Shown: positions 17,185 through 25,865, counted from the first letter of the stretch. The stretch is 59,267 bases of DNA from an uncultured Lachnospiraceae bacterium (GCA_949740535.1 CATJHO010000087.1:1-59267); one strand, 5' to 3'. Notes: a model not told the origin generated them from the letters alone. Numbers and translations: made by a program.

Positions 17185-18306
17185 ATGGGAAGTACAACAG
17201 CCGTAAAGGGCATGGATCTGACATCCGCCATGGCAGGCGCCAGGACTTCGGGCGGCCGGCAGACGGATCGCATGGACGAGGGCAGTTTTCAGAAGCTTTT
17301 GAACAGTAAGGCAGAGGAAGACGCGGGAACCAGACAGACCAAAGACACCAAAGGCGAAGACAAGAAAGAGGTTACAAAGGATTCTGATTCCAAGAAACCG
17401 GAAGCGGCGGATAAGCCGGAAGAAACGGAAGCTTCCGAAGATACGGCTCTGGAGCAGGCACAGGCAGAAGCAGCCCTGCTGTTTCAGATGAATCCGGAAA
17501 TGGTTGTAGTGGAAGAAATGCCGGAAGAAGTACAGCTGACAGCAGAGATTGGGGCAGTTTCTACAGAGACAGCAGCAGTTTTGGAGCCCCTGACGGAAGA
17601 GCCGGTGGTGCAGACAGAACAGAATGCATCTAATCTGACAGAGGTTTCCAAGGAGGTTTTGGAGACCGGGCTGAAGCCGGAGCAGGCAGTTTCGCCAAAG
17701 GAAACGAAAGAAGAGCAGCCAAAAACCAGAACAGGTCTGGAGAAGCCAAAAGAGACGGTTAAGACGGAAGTCAGGGAAGAGGTCAAAGCAGAGATGGTGA
17801 GTGAGCAGCCCCTGCAGAGCCTGCGGCCGGAAACCCAGAGGGCAGAGCGGATTGAGACAGTCCGGGAAGTGCCTGTAGAGCATGTACGGGTACAGGAGCC
17901 GGAAGAGATTCCGGAGAAGCTTCTTGATCAGCTTCTGGTAAAGACCACAGCTGGCGTGAAGGAATTCGAGATTCAGCTGGAGCCCTATGATCTGGGAAAA
18001 ATCATTATCAAGGCGGCCTTCGGAAAAGAAAGCACCAGTATTTCCATTGTATGTACCGAGCAGAGAACCATGGAGCTGATGGCAAAGAACGCCAGAGACC
18101 TTGGAGCCATTATGGAAGAGAATCTGGGAACGCCGACCACGATTGTTGTGGAGGATAAGGAAAACGGTTATCTGGAGCAGCAGAACCAGAACAATCAGGG
18201 CGGTCAGGGACAGAGCCAGGAAGAAGGTTCCGGGAAGCAGAACCAGAAAGACCAGGAGAAAGAAGGAATGGATTTCCTGCAGCAGCTTCGTCTGGGACTG
18301 ATTTAG
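17185..18306 (+). CDS. fliK: Hook-length control protein FliK
   Basis: FliK is exported during hook growth and switches export specificity by contact with FlhB. The start is set at 17185 by AGGAGGGG; the product has 373 residues. The N-terminal two thirds are low-complexity, very rich in Glu, Lys, Thr and Pro, as is common in the ruler part. The FliK C-terminal domain follows at about 255-335, recognisable by EFEIQLEPYDLGKIIIKA and the STSISIVCTEQRTMELM segment. The tail is Gln/Asn/Gly-rich. FlhB with its cleavage site is at 28012. Confidence 0.9.
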   Translation: MGSTTAVKGMDLTSAMAGARTSGGRQTDRMDEGSFQKLLNSKAEEDAGTRQTKDTKGEDKKEVTKDSDSKKPEAADKPEETEASEDTALEQAQAEAALLFQMNPEMVVVEEMPEEVQLTAEIGAVSTETAAVLEPLTEEPVVQTEQNASNLTEVSKEVLETGLKPEQAVSPKETKEEQPKTRTGLEKPKETVKTEVREEVKAEMVSEQPLQSLRPETQRAERIETVREVPVEHVRVQEPEEIPEKLLDQLLVKTTAGVKEFEIQLEPYDLGKIIIKAAFGKESTSISIVCTEQRTMELMAKNARDLGAIMEENLGTPTTIVVEDKENGYLEQQNQNNQGGQGQSQEEGSGKQNQKDQEKEGMDFLQQLRLGLI

Positions 18307-18342
18307 AATGAAACAGAACAAGTGAGAAAGGAGTGAAGAAGT

Positions 18343-18894
18343 ATGACAGCAACAGGAGTGGACAGCGCAACACAAACTACGAGAACCAGTCTGGCGGATA
18401 CTTATGTCCGAAATGATGTCCAGGCCAACAACAGCAGTTTATCGATGGATGATTTCTGGAAGCTTTTGTCGGCGCAGCTGCGGTATCAGGATATGAGCAA
18501 TCCCATGAGCAACAGTGAGATGATGGGCCAGCTGACACAGATGGCAACCATGAATGCCATGGATACCATGGGCGAGACCATCACAGCCGCTATGAACAGC
18601 ATGTCACAGATTTCTCTGTCTTCCTATGCAACCGGCCTTCTGGGACAGGAGATTACCGTGGCGGATCTGGATAAGGATGGAAAGCTTGTGGGAGAGACGA
18701 CAGGCAAGGTGGACGGCGTGGCGCTTACCGGCAGCAACCCGTATATTTTCGTCAACGGGAAGCAGTATTCTTTAAGCCAGATTGTTTCTATGGGCAAGGT
18801 TCCCAAGACTGAGGAAGACGGAACAGACAAGGATGAAGACGGCGGGGAGGACAGCAGCGACAAGGAAGATGAGACCCAGACAGCAGCAGTGTAG
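18343..18894 (+). CDS. flgD: Hook cap scaffold protein FlgD
   Basis: FlgD caps the growing hook and allows FlgE subunits to polymerise. The 183-residue protein has the FlgD signature at about 34-55: DDFWKLLSAQLRYQDMSNPM, followed by NSEMMGQLTQMATM. A FLGFLU-like beta segment (LLGQEITVADLDKDG) comes next. The last 30 residues are a strongly acidic tail (Asp, Glu, Lys), which is not a general family feature. It precedes the TIGR02530-type gene and flgE, the usual hook gene order. Confidence 0.95.
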   Translation: MTATGVDSATQTTRTSLADTYVRNDVQANNSSLSMDDFWKLLSAQLRYQDMSNPMSNSEMMGQLTQMATMNAMDTMGETITAAMNSMSQISLSSYATGLLGQEITVADLDKDGKLVGETTGKVDGVALTGSNPYIFVNGKQYSLSQIVSMGKVPKTEEDGTDKDEDGGEDSSDKEDETQTAAV

Positions 18895-18930
18895 ACCAGA
18901 CTAGCGGATGAGGGGAAAGGCGGTGCAGGA

Positions 18931-19320
18931 ATGCTGCAGAAAGTCAATCAGTTGAATCAGACCGTCAGTGTCCAGCAGCTTCGGCTGGAGCACGAGCATT
19001 CTTCCATTGGAGCCAAAGGAGGAACCGGATTTGGAACGCTTCTCCAGAATGCCATGGAGGACAGTCAGAAGGTACGGTTTTCCAAGCATGCGGCAGCCCG
19101 TGTGGAACAGAGAGGGATTGAGGTGACAGATAATCTTCTGAACGATCTGAACCAGGCAGTGGGCAAGGCCAGGGAAAAGGGTGCAAAGGACGTGGTAGTC
19201 ATTGGCCAGCAGGGAGCGTTCATCGTGAATATTCCCAACAATATCGTGGTGACCACTATGACAAGCCAGGAAATGAAGCAGAATATTTTTACAAACATAG
19301 ACAGCGCTGTTCTGTTATAA
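18931..19320 (+). CDS. Flagellar operon protein, TIGR02530 type
   Basis: The function is not known. The 129-residue protein belongs to the small 'flagellar operon protein' family found between flgD and flgE in Clostridia and Bacilli. The conserved part (about 50-125) contains FSKHAAARVEQRGIEV and FIVNIPNNIVVTTM near the end. It has no signal peptide or membrane segment. Suggested roles in hook assembly come only from location. The ATG at 18931 follows GGGGAAAGG by about 9 bases. Confidence 0.85.
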   Translation: MLQKVNQLNQTVSVQQLRLEHEHSSIGAKGGTGFGTLLQNAMEDSQKVRFSKHAAARVEQRGIEVTDNLLNDLNQAVGKAREKGAKDVVVIGQQGAFIVNIPNNIVVTTMTSQEMKQNIFTNIDSAVLL

Positions 19321-19344
19321 GCCGGACCATTTATGGAGGTTTTT

Positions 19345-19368
19345 TCCCTGGGCAGAAGACCTGGGGGA
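19345..19368 (+). other. Small hairpin upstream of flgE
   Basis: TCCCTGGG and its partner CCTGGGGGA can pair with one bulge around a short loop, in the 88-base gap between the TIGR02530-type gene and flgE. No T run follows. With the stronger hairpin after flgE it brackets the hook gene and may affect mRNA processing or stability. Confidence 0.35.
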
Positions 19369-19408
19369 GCGGACAGCAGATATGAAGTAAGAAAGGACGA
19401 TATCAAAA

Positions 19409-20707
19409 ATGGTTAAATCAATGTTTGCCGGTGTGTCAGGTCTTAAGTCACATCAGCAGAAAATGGACGTAATCGGTAATAACATTGCCAATGTAAATAC
19501 CTGGGGTTACAAGGCTTACAGCTTTAACTTCCAGGACTCCATCTACAGCACATCCATCCGCAGTTCAGGCGGTGCGACAACTGCAGGCGCTTACGGCGGA
19601 CGTAACCCCTCTCAGGTAGGTTACGGTTCTTCTATGGGCTCCATCAGTTTTCAGTATACGACAGGCGCTCCTTCACCGACGGATAACGATCTGGACTGTA
19701 TGATTGACGGAACCGGACTGTTCCTGGTTGGAAGTATGAACGGAACCGTTACAAACATTAAGTCTTCCGGTTTGTATCTCTCCAGAGTAGGTATCTTTGG
19801 TGTGGATAACAATGGATATCTGGTAGATGATCAGAAGAATTATGTGTATGGATATGCGTTGCAGGAGGGTACGGGTATCCCGGAAGTGGCACCTAAGCAG
19901 GCAACGGGAACAGGAACATTTGATTTTACGATGCCAACTTTGGATCCAGCTACTGGCCAATATACAGTAAGTTTTTTGGGTCATACATTTACAACGAATA
20001 GTTCAGATTTAGAAGAGCAGATCGATGCGTGGATCAGGGATGCAACCAAAGCAGAAAGTAAAGATGCTCAGGGTAATGTAATACCTGCCGGACCTTTTAA
20101 CGGCTATACTATCCAGAGGAACAGCGATGAGCAGGAGATAAAAGCAACAGGCAAAGTTAATCTAACGTTTATAGCGGATATGGCGGATGATGGCAATAAT
20201 GCTGCTATACCAGCTATTCCAGCAGGAGTTACACCGCCAGCAGACTGGGAAGCTGAAGATGGTGTGAATTTTGAGCCGGCTATTGCGGCAAAGTTTAATG
20301 ATCAGCTGTCTCCAATTTGGATTCCCTTTGATCCTAAAACTGGAGCTCAATACAATCTTCAGAGTTACAGCATCAATGAGGATGGTGTAATCGTAGGTAT
20401 TGACAAGCAGAACCGTCCGATTACATTGGGCCAGCTGGCAATTATCTCTGTTGAGAACCCCAACGGTCTGGAAAAGACCAGTGGATACTACTTCAGTATC
20501 GGCGACAACGCCGGTGATGTAGAAGCCGTAAAGCCAAACACCGGTCCTGCAGGTTTCATCCGCAGCAAGTTCCTGGAGATGCCCAATGTGGACCTGGCCA
20601 ATGAGTTCTCCAACATGATTACCACCCAGAGAGGTTTCCAGGCCAACTCTAAGATTATTACCGTTACCGATGAGATGCTGCAGGAGCTCGTAAATATGAA
20701 GCGTTAA
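19409..20707 (+). CDS. flgE: Flagellar hook protein FlgE
   Basis: FlgE polymerises into the hook. The 432-residue product has the hook N-terminus (MVKSMFAGVSGLKSHQQKMD, then VIGNNIANVNTWGYKA), the FlgE core (DGTGLFLVGSMNG, SRVGIFGVDNNGYLVDD) and the C-terminal DLANEFSNMITTQRGFQANS. The central part (about 150-300) is the outer variable domain; its DNA around 19900-20350 is visibly AT-richer than the ends. It is preceded by GAAAGGA with a long spacing of about 12 bases and is flanked by two hairpins. Confidence 0.97.
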   Translation: MVKSMFAGVSGLKSHQQKMDVIGNNIANVNTWGYKAYSFNFQDSIYSTSIRSSGGATTAGAYGGRNPSQVGYGSSMGSISFQYTTGAPSPTDNDLDCMIDGTGLFLVGSMNGTVTNIKSSGLYLSRVGIFGVDNNGYLVDDQKNYVYGYALQEGTGIPEVAPKQATGTGTFDFTMPTLDPATGQYTVSFLGHTFTTNSSDLEEQIDAWIRDATKAESKDAQGNVIPAGPFNGYTIQRNSDEQEIKATGKVNLTFIADMADDGNNAAIPAIPAGVTPPADWEAEDGVNFEPAIAAKFNDQLSPIWIPFDPKTGAQYNLQSYSINEDGVIVGIDKQNRPITLGQLAIISVENPNGLEKTSGYYFSIGDNAGDVEAVKPNTGPAGFIRSKFLEMPNVDLANEFSNMITTQRGFQANSKIITVTDEMLQELVNMKR

Positions 20708-20750
20708 TCCTGACAGGAACTGCAGTTAATATTAAGACATAAAAAGAATT

Positions 20751-20787
20751 GGTTTTCCCTGGGGCCTTAGGGCTCCGGGGCAGAACC
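20751..20787 (+). other. Strong hairpin between flgE and flbD
   Basis: GGTTTT plus CCCTGGGGCC pairs with GGCTCCGGGG plus AGAACC around a TTAG tetraloop: 16 pairs, a few G-T wobbles and one bulged C. No T run follows, so it is unlikely to be a terminator. It is well placed to stabilise the 3' end of hook mRNA or to mark a processing site inside the superoperon. Confidence 0.6.
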
Positions 20788-20810
20788 GTCATAGAGGGAG
20801 GGAAATGCCC

Positions 20811-21023
20811 ATGATTATATTGACGAAGCTGAATAAACAGCGTATAGTGATTAACGAAGATCAGGTAGAGTGCATTGATTTGATTCCGGAATCTAAGGTC
20901 ATTATGATGAACGGACGTTTTCACGTTGTCCGGGAGACGCCGGAAGAGATTATTGAAAAAACTATCGAATACAAGGGAGCTATTGAGAGCTTCGTTCCAC
21001 ATAAAGTAACTTCAGAAGCGTAA
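20811..21023 (+). CDS. FlbD/SwrD family flagellar protein
   Basis: A 70-residue protein of the FlbD family (SwrD in Bacillus), which in Bacillus is needed for full motor power. The start is put at the second ATG (20811) because GAGGGAGGG is about nine bases before it, while the ATG at 20805 would be too close; the resulting MIILTKLNKQRIVIN matches the family's usual beginning. The conserved middle is IESTPKVIMM-like: here IPESKVIMMNGRFHVVRETPEEI. It sits between flgE and motA, the standard place. Confidence 0.9.
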   Translation: MIILTKLNKQRIVINEDQVECIDLIPESKVIMMNGRFHVVRETPEEIIEKTIEYKGAIESFVPHKVTSEA

Positions 21024-21037
21024 GAGGAGAGATAGAA

Positions 21038-21874
21038 ATGGATTTGTCAACAATTATTGGACTTGTCCTTGGATTTGCCCTGATTGTATGGGGAATTGGT
21101 ATCGGGCAGTTAGGCAATTTCTGGGACCCAAAGAGTTTAGCACTGACTGTAGGCGGTACGGTTGCCGCTGTTATTGCCAGTTTTCCTTTCGGCCATTTAA
21201 AGAAAATGGGAAGCCATTTTAAAATACTGGTTGCAGGGGGCAAGTACAACTACGGCGCACTGATTGAGCAGATGGTGGAAATGGCCCAGCTGGCCAGACA
21301 GAATGGTCTTCTTTCACTGGAAGAGAAAGCCAACGAGATTGACGACCCCTTTTTTAAAGAGGGTTTGATGCTGGTAGTAGACGCTACCGAGGAGGAAGAG
21401 CTTCGGGCACGTCTTCAGAATGAGCTGGATGCCATGGCGGAACGTCATGACGCCGGTGTGGCGATTTATGAGAAGGCTTCCGGATATGCGCCGGCCTTTG
21501 GTATGATTGGTACCCTGGTAGGTCTTGTAAATATGTTGAAGAACATGAATGTGGATGAAGGAGGGGCAAGCAGCCTGGGAGCTGATATGTCAGTAGCGCT
21601 TGTTACTACATTTTACGGATGTATTTTTGCAAACCTGATTTTTGCACCGATTGCCAAGAAGCTCCGTATCCGCAATGATGAAGAGATACAGTATCGGATG
21701 ATTATGATGGAGGGTATTATTTCCATTCAGGCGGGCGATAATCCCAAGCTCCTTCGGGAAAAGCTTCTCTCTAACCTGGATCAGAAGACACAGGCCAAGC
21801 TTCGTGACGGCGGCGAAGGCGGCGGAGATGACGGCGGCGGAAAGAAGAAGAAAGAGAAGAAGTCGAAAAAGTAA
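21038..21874 (+). CDS. motA: Flagellar motor stator protein MotA
   Basis: MotA surrounds the MotB channel and pushes on FliG. The 278-residue protein has four membrane segments at about 5-25, 31-50, 150-170 and 180-205, with the large cytoplasmic loop between the second and third containing EELRARLQNELDAMAERH. The third carries the Pro-containing FGMIGTLVGLVNML. The C-terminus ends in a Gly-rich then Lys-rich tail. It lies 16 bases before motB. Confidence 0.97.
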   Translation: MDLSTIIGLVLGFALIVWGIGIGQLGNFWDPKSLALTVGGTVAAVIASFPFGHLKKMGSHFKILVAGGKYNYGALIEQMVEMAQLARQNGLLSLEEKANEIDDPFFKEGLMLVVDATEEEELRARLQNELDAMAERHDAGVAIYEKASGYAPAFGMIGTLVGLVNMLKNMNVDEGGASSLGADMSVALVTTFYGCIFANLIFAPIAKKLRIRNDEEIQYRMIMMEGIISIQAGDNPKLLREKLLSNLDQKTQAKLRDGGEGGGDDGGGKKKKEKKSKK

Positions 21875-21889
21875 GGATAAGGTGAGATT

Positions 21890-22666
21890 ATGGCAAGAAA
21901 GCAGAAAGCGCCGGAAGAGGGCGGAAGCTGGATGGACACTTACGGCGACATGGTGACGCTGCTGTTGTGTTTCTTCGTACTTCTCTATTCCATTTCTACC
22001 GTAGATGCTATGAAATGGGAACTGGTGGTGAAAAGCTTTAACCCCAAAGCGGAAGAGGTCTCCCAGATTGTTATTGAGCAGGAGCCCAATGAGGAAGGCA
22101 TGGAGGTTCCGGGCGGAACGGATGTCCCCTTAGAAGAGATTGAAGATTTTGAAGATCTTTACTATATGCTCCAGGAGGCCATTGCGCAGAACAATCTGGA
22201 AGGCGAAGTGGAACTGGAAAAGGGTGAGGGCTATACATTTATTAATTTTCGTGATAATATTTTCTTTGACGCAGACAGTCCGATCCTGAAAGACGAGGGG
22301 AAACAGATTCTGGATGCCTTTAACACGGCGCTGGACAGTGTAAGCAGCACCATTGGTGAGATTCAGGTACTGGGGCATACCTCCCAGGCAGATCCGGATC
22401 GGCCCAACAATCCGGTCAATGACCGGGTTCTCTCCAGTGAGCGGGCGGCGCGGGTGGCGGCTTATATCCATCAGAACAGTCAGGTGGCGCCGGAGAAGAT
22501 TATAGCTACCGGTTATGGACAGTATCGTCCGATTGCCAGTTTTGATACGGCAGAAGATCGGGCCAAGAACCGGCGTGTAGAAATTTTAATTACCAAAGAT
22601 GATGCAGTTGTGCAAAGTCTGGAAGAGTATTATAATGAGATCTATAGTTCCACGGACACAGAATAA
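21890..22666 (+). CDS. motB: Flagellar motor stator protein MotB
   Basis: MotB forms the ion channel with MotA and anchors the stator to peptidoglycan. One membrane segment at about 19-38 holds the essential ion-binding Asp20 (YGDMVTLLLCFF). A plug/linker region follows, then an OmpA-like peptidoglycan-binding domain (about 115-245) with VLGHTSQAD and NDRVLSSERAARVAAYI. Whether protons or sodium drive it cannot be decided from sequence alone. It follows motA as one unit. Confidence 0.97.
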   Translation: MARKQKAPEEGGSWMDTYGDMVTLLLCFFVLLYSISTVDAMKWELVVKSFNPKAEEVSQIVIEQEPNEEGMEVPGGTDVPLEEIEDFEDLYYMLQEAIAQNNLEGEVELEKGEGYTFINFRDNIFFDADSPILKDEGKQILDAFNTALDSVSSTIGEIQVLGHTSQADPDRPNNPVNDRVLSSERAARVAAYIHQNSQVAPEKIIATGYGQYRPIASFDTAEDRAKNRRVEILITKDDAVVQSLEEYYNEIYSSTDTE

Positions 22667-22683
22667 GTAAAGGCGGGGAAGAG

Positions 22684-23679
22684 ATGGCAGAGGTATTATC
22701 ACAAAGCCAGATTGACGCACTGCTGAATTCCATGCAGAATGGCGGCGGTGCGGAAGAGAAGAAAGAAGAAAAGCCAGAAATAAAATACAAAAAATACGAT
22801 TTCTTCAGTCCCAAGAAGTATACCAAGGACCGCCTGAAGATGCTTCGGACGATCTATGACAATTATGCCAGAATCGCTTCGTCTCAGATCAATGGTCTTT
22901 TTAAAGTGGCAAGTGAGGTAGAGGTAATCGGTGTGGAGGAGCAGAGGTATTATGAGTTCAGCAATGCCCTCAGTGATACCGATGTGCTGACCATTGCCAG
23001 GGTAAAACTTCAGGGAGAGGTGCAGAAGGTTCCCATGCTGGTACATATCACGCCGGGAATTATGATCTCCATGATTGACCGGATGATTGGCGGAATGGGG
23101 ACAGACAGTGTACCCATGTCTTATGTTTACACAGATATTGAGTACGCTCTGTATCAGAGAGTGATGCGTTACCTGTTGAATATTAATAAAGATGTGTGGA
23201 ACAGCAATGTGGGACTGGAAGTGGAGTTCGATCATCTGGAGGAGAATCCCAGCATGTATCAGGGAGTCAGTGTGGACGAGGCTGTAGTGATTATTATGCT
23301 GGAGATTAAGATGCAGGGGTTGAGCGGTGTTTTAAATATCTGTATTCCCGGAACCTTGATGTCGGATATCTTTGAAGTGATTGACAAAACCAAGCATCTG
23401 GCCGATGTGGACGATATGGGTCTCCGCCAGAATGACAGAGAGGATATTCTGGACAGCATCCGCAATTCCGAGCTGGATATTATGGCTCAGCTTGGTATTG
23501 CGAAACTGAGTTTGGATGATGTATATAATTTTCAGGTGGGCGATGTAATCAATTTGAATAAGCCCAAGGACTCCGATGTTACACTCCATATAGCAGGCCA
23601 GCCGTGGTTTGTGGGCCAGCTGGGTGTTCATAATAAAAATATGGCGGTAAAGATCCAGGATCGTGTGGAGGAAGACTAA
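22684..23679 (+). CDS. fliM: Flagellar motor switch protein FliM
   Basis: FliM is the C-ring protein that receives phospho-CheY. The 331-residue protein starts with the CheY-P docking peptide VLSQSQIDALLNS, then has the CheC-like middle domain with MIDRMIGGMGT and the FliN-like C-terminal domain. No fliL gene precedes it, unlike many Firmicutes. cheY follows 51 bases later. Confidence 0.97.
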   Translation: MAEVLSQSQIDALLNSMQNGGGAEEKKEEKPEIKYKKYDFFSPKKYTKDRLKMLRTIYDNYARIASSQINGLFKVASEVEVIGVEEQRYYEFSNALSDTDVLTIARVKLQGEVQKVPMLVHITPGIMISMIDRMIGGMGTDSVPMSYVYTDIEYALYQRVMRYLLNINKDVWNSNVGLEVEFDHLEENPSMYQGVSVDEAVVIIMLEIKMQGLSGVLNICIPGTLMSDIFEVIDKTKHLADVDDMGLRQNDREDILDSIRNSELDIMAQLGIAKLSLDDVYNFQVGDVINLNKPKDSDVTLHIAGQPWFVGQLGVHNKNMAVKIQDRVEED

Positions 23680-23730
23680 GAGAGGCTGCTCCCGCGAAAT
23701 AAGTTTATGAAAAAGAAAGAGGTATGAGAG

Positions 23731-24090
23731 ATGGCAAAAATCATGTTAGTTGACGACGCGGCATTTATGCGGATGATGGTGAAGGATGCCCTGACCAAGG
23801 CGGGGTATACGGATTTGATCGAGGCCCAGGATGGTGCAGAGGCAGTGGAAAAGTTTAACGCGGAGAATCCGGATTTGGTGTTTATGGATATCACCATGCC
23901 CAACAAGGACGGTCTGGAAGCTCTGAAGGAGATTAAGGCAGCACATCCCAATGCAAATATCGTAATGTGTTCAGCAATGGGTCAGGAGGCCATGGTTATT
24001 GAGGCAATTAAGTCGGGAGCCAAGGACTTTATTGTAAAGCCCTTTAAGCCGGATCGGATTTTGGCAACTGCTGAAAAAATTCTTTCCTAG
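23731..24090 (+). CDS. cheY: Chemotaxis response regulator CheY
   Basis: CheY carries the phosphoryl signal from CheA to the switch. The 119-residue single receiver domain has acid-pocket Asp8 and Asp9, phospho-acceptor Asp53 in VFMDITMPN, the Ser of CSAMGQ as switch residue and the Lys of IVKPFKP. It lies between fliM and a displaced flgC, next to fliY, whose CheC-like domain probably dephosphorylates it. Confidence 0.97.
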   Translation: MAKIMLVDDAAFMRMMVKDALTKAGYTDLIEAQDGAEAVEKFNAENPDLVFMDITMPNKDGLEALKEIKAAHPNANIVMCSAMGQEAMVIEAIKSGAKDFIVKPFKPDRILATAEKILS

Positions 24091-24099
24091 GAGGACACT

Positions 24100-24546
24100 A
24101 TGTCTTTTTTGAGTGCATTCAATGTCTGTGCCTCTGGTCTTACGGCACAGCGGAAGCGTCTTGATGTGGCTTCCGAGAATATCGCAAATATTGAGACCAC
24201 AAGGACAGAGTCGGGGGAACCCTATCGGAGAAAGATGGTAGTACTGCAGGAGATTGGGGATAATACAACATTCCGTTCGCATCTTGCAAGGGCATCCAGA
24301 CTACAGAGGACGAACCAGGGCGGTGTGCGGGTAGCTGAGATTGTAGAGGATCAGAGGGATTTGATTCCGGTTTACAATCCGGAACACCCGGATGCAGATG
24401 AAAATGGTTATGTCCAGATGCCAAATGTGGATTGGGTGAAGGAGACCATTGACGGTATGTCTGCAACCCGTTCCTACGAAGCGAATATCACGGCCTTCAA
24501 CGCAATTAAGCTGATGGCTCAGAAAGCGCTGGAAATCGGAAAATAG
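24100..24546 (+). CDS. flgC: Flagellar proximal rod protein FlgC, displaced
   Basis: FlgC is a proximal rod subunit. The 148-residue protein has the rod N-terminus SFLSAFNVCASGLTAQRKRLD and SENIANIETTRTESGEPYRRK, and the C-terminal NVDWVKETIDGMSATRSYEAN, which is the FlgC pattern. It normally lies between flgB and fliE, but here is inserted 13 kb away between cheY and fliY, with its own AGGAGG ribosome binding site and 9 bases after cheY. Ser-Glu-Asn replaces the more common Ala/Ser-Asn context in the N-terminal motif; function is not in doubt. Confidence 0.93.
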   Translation: MSFLSAFNVCASGLTAQRKRLDVASENIANIETTRTESGEPYRRKMVVLQEIGDNTTFRSHLARASRLQRTNQGGVRVAEIVEDQRDLIPVYNPEHPDADENGYVQMPNVDWVKETIDGMSATRSYEANITAFNAIKLMAQKALEIGK

Positions 24547-24588
24547 AACTGTGAAGTTTAACATTCACAAAAGGAGCGAAGGGATATT

Positions 24589-25848
24589 ATGAGTTCGGAG
24601 ATTTTAAGCGCATTGGAAATTGATGCGATAGGTGAAATACTAAATATCAGCTTAGGATCATCCGCTACCGCGATCTCGAATCTTCTGGGTACCAGGGTGG
24701 ATATCACGACACCTGTGGTTAATGTAGTATCCAAGGAAGAGTTTGAGATGGGCCGGGTAGAGCCTGCGGTAGGCGTGGAAATCACCTATGTGGCTGGTCT
24801 GGAAGGAAGCAATGTGATGCTTCTGAAACGCCATGATGTCAAGGTGATTGTTGAGATGATGATGGGCTTTGAGGTGCCGGATGAGGAATTTGTGCTGGAT
24901 GAGATCAACATCAGCGCAGTCTGCGAAGTAATGAACCAGATGATGGGAGCTTCCGCTACGGCATTGTCAGAGTTCTTTGGGAAAATGGTAAATATTTCCA
25001 CTCCTGTTTCCTTTGAGCTGAAGAATGAACAGGAATTTATAGACAAATACTTTACGGATGACAGCCCCTGGGTGGTTGTGTCCTTTGTCTTAAAGATAGC
25101 AGATAAGCTGGAAAGCGAGTTCTTTAATGTAATGCCTATGAACCTGGCGAAGAGTCTGGTGAAGGGTTTTCTGCCAGAAGAGTATGATGCAGAGCCCGCC
25201 CCGGCGCCGGCCCCAGCCCCGGCCCCGGCGCCAGCACCGTCTTCTTCCGGCGGTGTACTTTCCCAGGAAGAGATAGAGCGTCTCTTAAACGGCGGTGGAG
25301 CAGCCGAGGAGCCTGCACCGGTACAGCCGGCCCCGGCACCTGTTGCGGCAGCACAGCCAGCACCGGCTCCTGTGCCAGCAGCGCCTGTACAGTCTGCTCC
25401 GGCAGCAGCGCCCAGTTCTGAAGTGGCTCAGATGATGCAGATGCAGATGCAGATGATGCAGCAGATGATGCAGCAGATGATGACGATGCAGCAGCAGCCG
25501 CAGAAGAAAGAGGCGCCTCAGCCCAAAACCATCAATGTGCAGCCGTCCGTACAGCCGAATCTGCATCATGAGACGGGCCTGGAAGGTGAACAGGAAGAGA
25601 ATATGGAACTTATCATGGGTGTACCCCTTGATATTTCTGTGGAGATTGGAAGAACCCAGAAGCGGGTAAAGGATATTCTGGAATTTACCAAAGGTTCTCT
25701 GATTGTTTTGGATAAACTGGCCGGTGAGCAGGTAGATCTGTTTGTAAACGGCCGCTGTATTGCAAAAGGCGATGTGGTAGTAGTGGAAGATAATTTCGGT
25801 ATCCGTATTACGGAGATACTGAAACCTAATATTTTGAGCCTCGAATAG
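24589..25848 (+). CDS. fliY: Switch protein FliY (CheC-like phosphatase fused to FliN)
   Basis: FliY is a C-ring protein that removes phosphate from CheY-P. The 419 residues hold a CheC-like domain (about 5-195) with two phosphatase motifs (EILNISLGSSATAIS and EVMNQMMGASATALS), an Ala-Pro repeat (about 203-217), the CheY-binding peptide VLSQEEIERLLNGG at about 223-236, a second Ala/Pro/Val linker, a Met/Gln-only stretch (about 281-304), and a FliN domain (about 335-419) with MGVPLDISVEIGRTQK. In Bacillus FliY the docking peptide is at the N-terminus; here it lies in the linker. This supplies the only FliN in the window. Confidence 0.93.
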   Translation: MSSEILSALEIDAIGEILNISLGSSATAISNLLGTRVDITTPVVNVVSKEEFEMGRVEPAVGVEITYVAGLEGSNVMLLKRHDVKVIVEMMMGFEVPDEEFVLDEINISAVCEVMNQMMGASATALSEFFGKMVNISTPVSFELKNEQEFIDKYFTDDSPWVVVSFVLKIADKLESEFFNVMPMNLAKSLVKGFLPEEYDAEPAPAPAPAPAPAPAPSSSGGVLSQEEIERLLNGGGAAEEPAPVQPAPAPVAAAQPAPAPVPAAPVQSAPAAAPSSEVAQMMQMQMQMMQQMMQQMMTMQQQPQKKEAPQPKTINVQPSVQPNLHHETGLEGEQEENMELIMGVPLDISVEIGRTQKRVKDILEFTKGSLIVLDKLAGEQVDLFVNGRCIAKGDVVVVEDNFGIRITEILKPNILSLE

Positions 25849-25865
25849 GAAGGATTGAAACGTTT

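Noticed and set aside
17164..18375. A 403-codon minus-strand frame opposite fliK
   Set aside because: It arises from the Glu/Gln-rich fliK sequence, giving Leu/Cys/Phe-rich text without domain or start signal.
25200..25510. Low-complexity repeats (GCCCCGGC and CAGATGATG units) in fliY as a satellite or CRISPR-like array
   Set aside because: They encode Ala-Pro and Met-Gln linkers in frame within a real gene; no spacers or constant repeat length.
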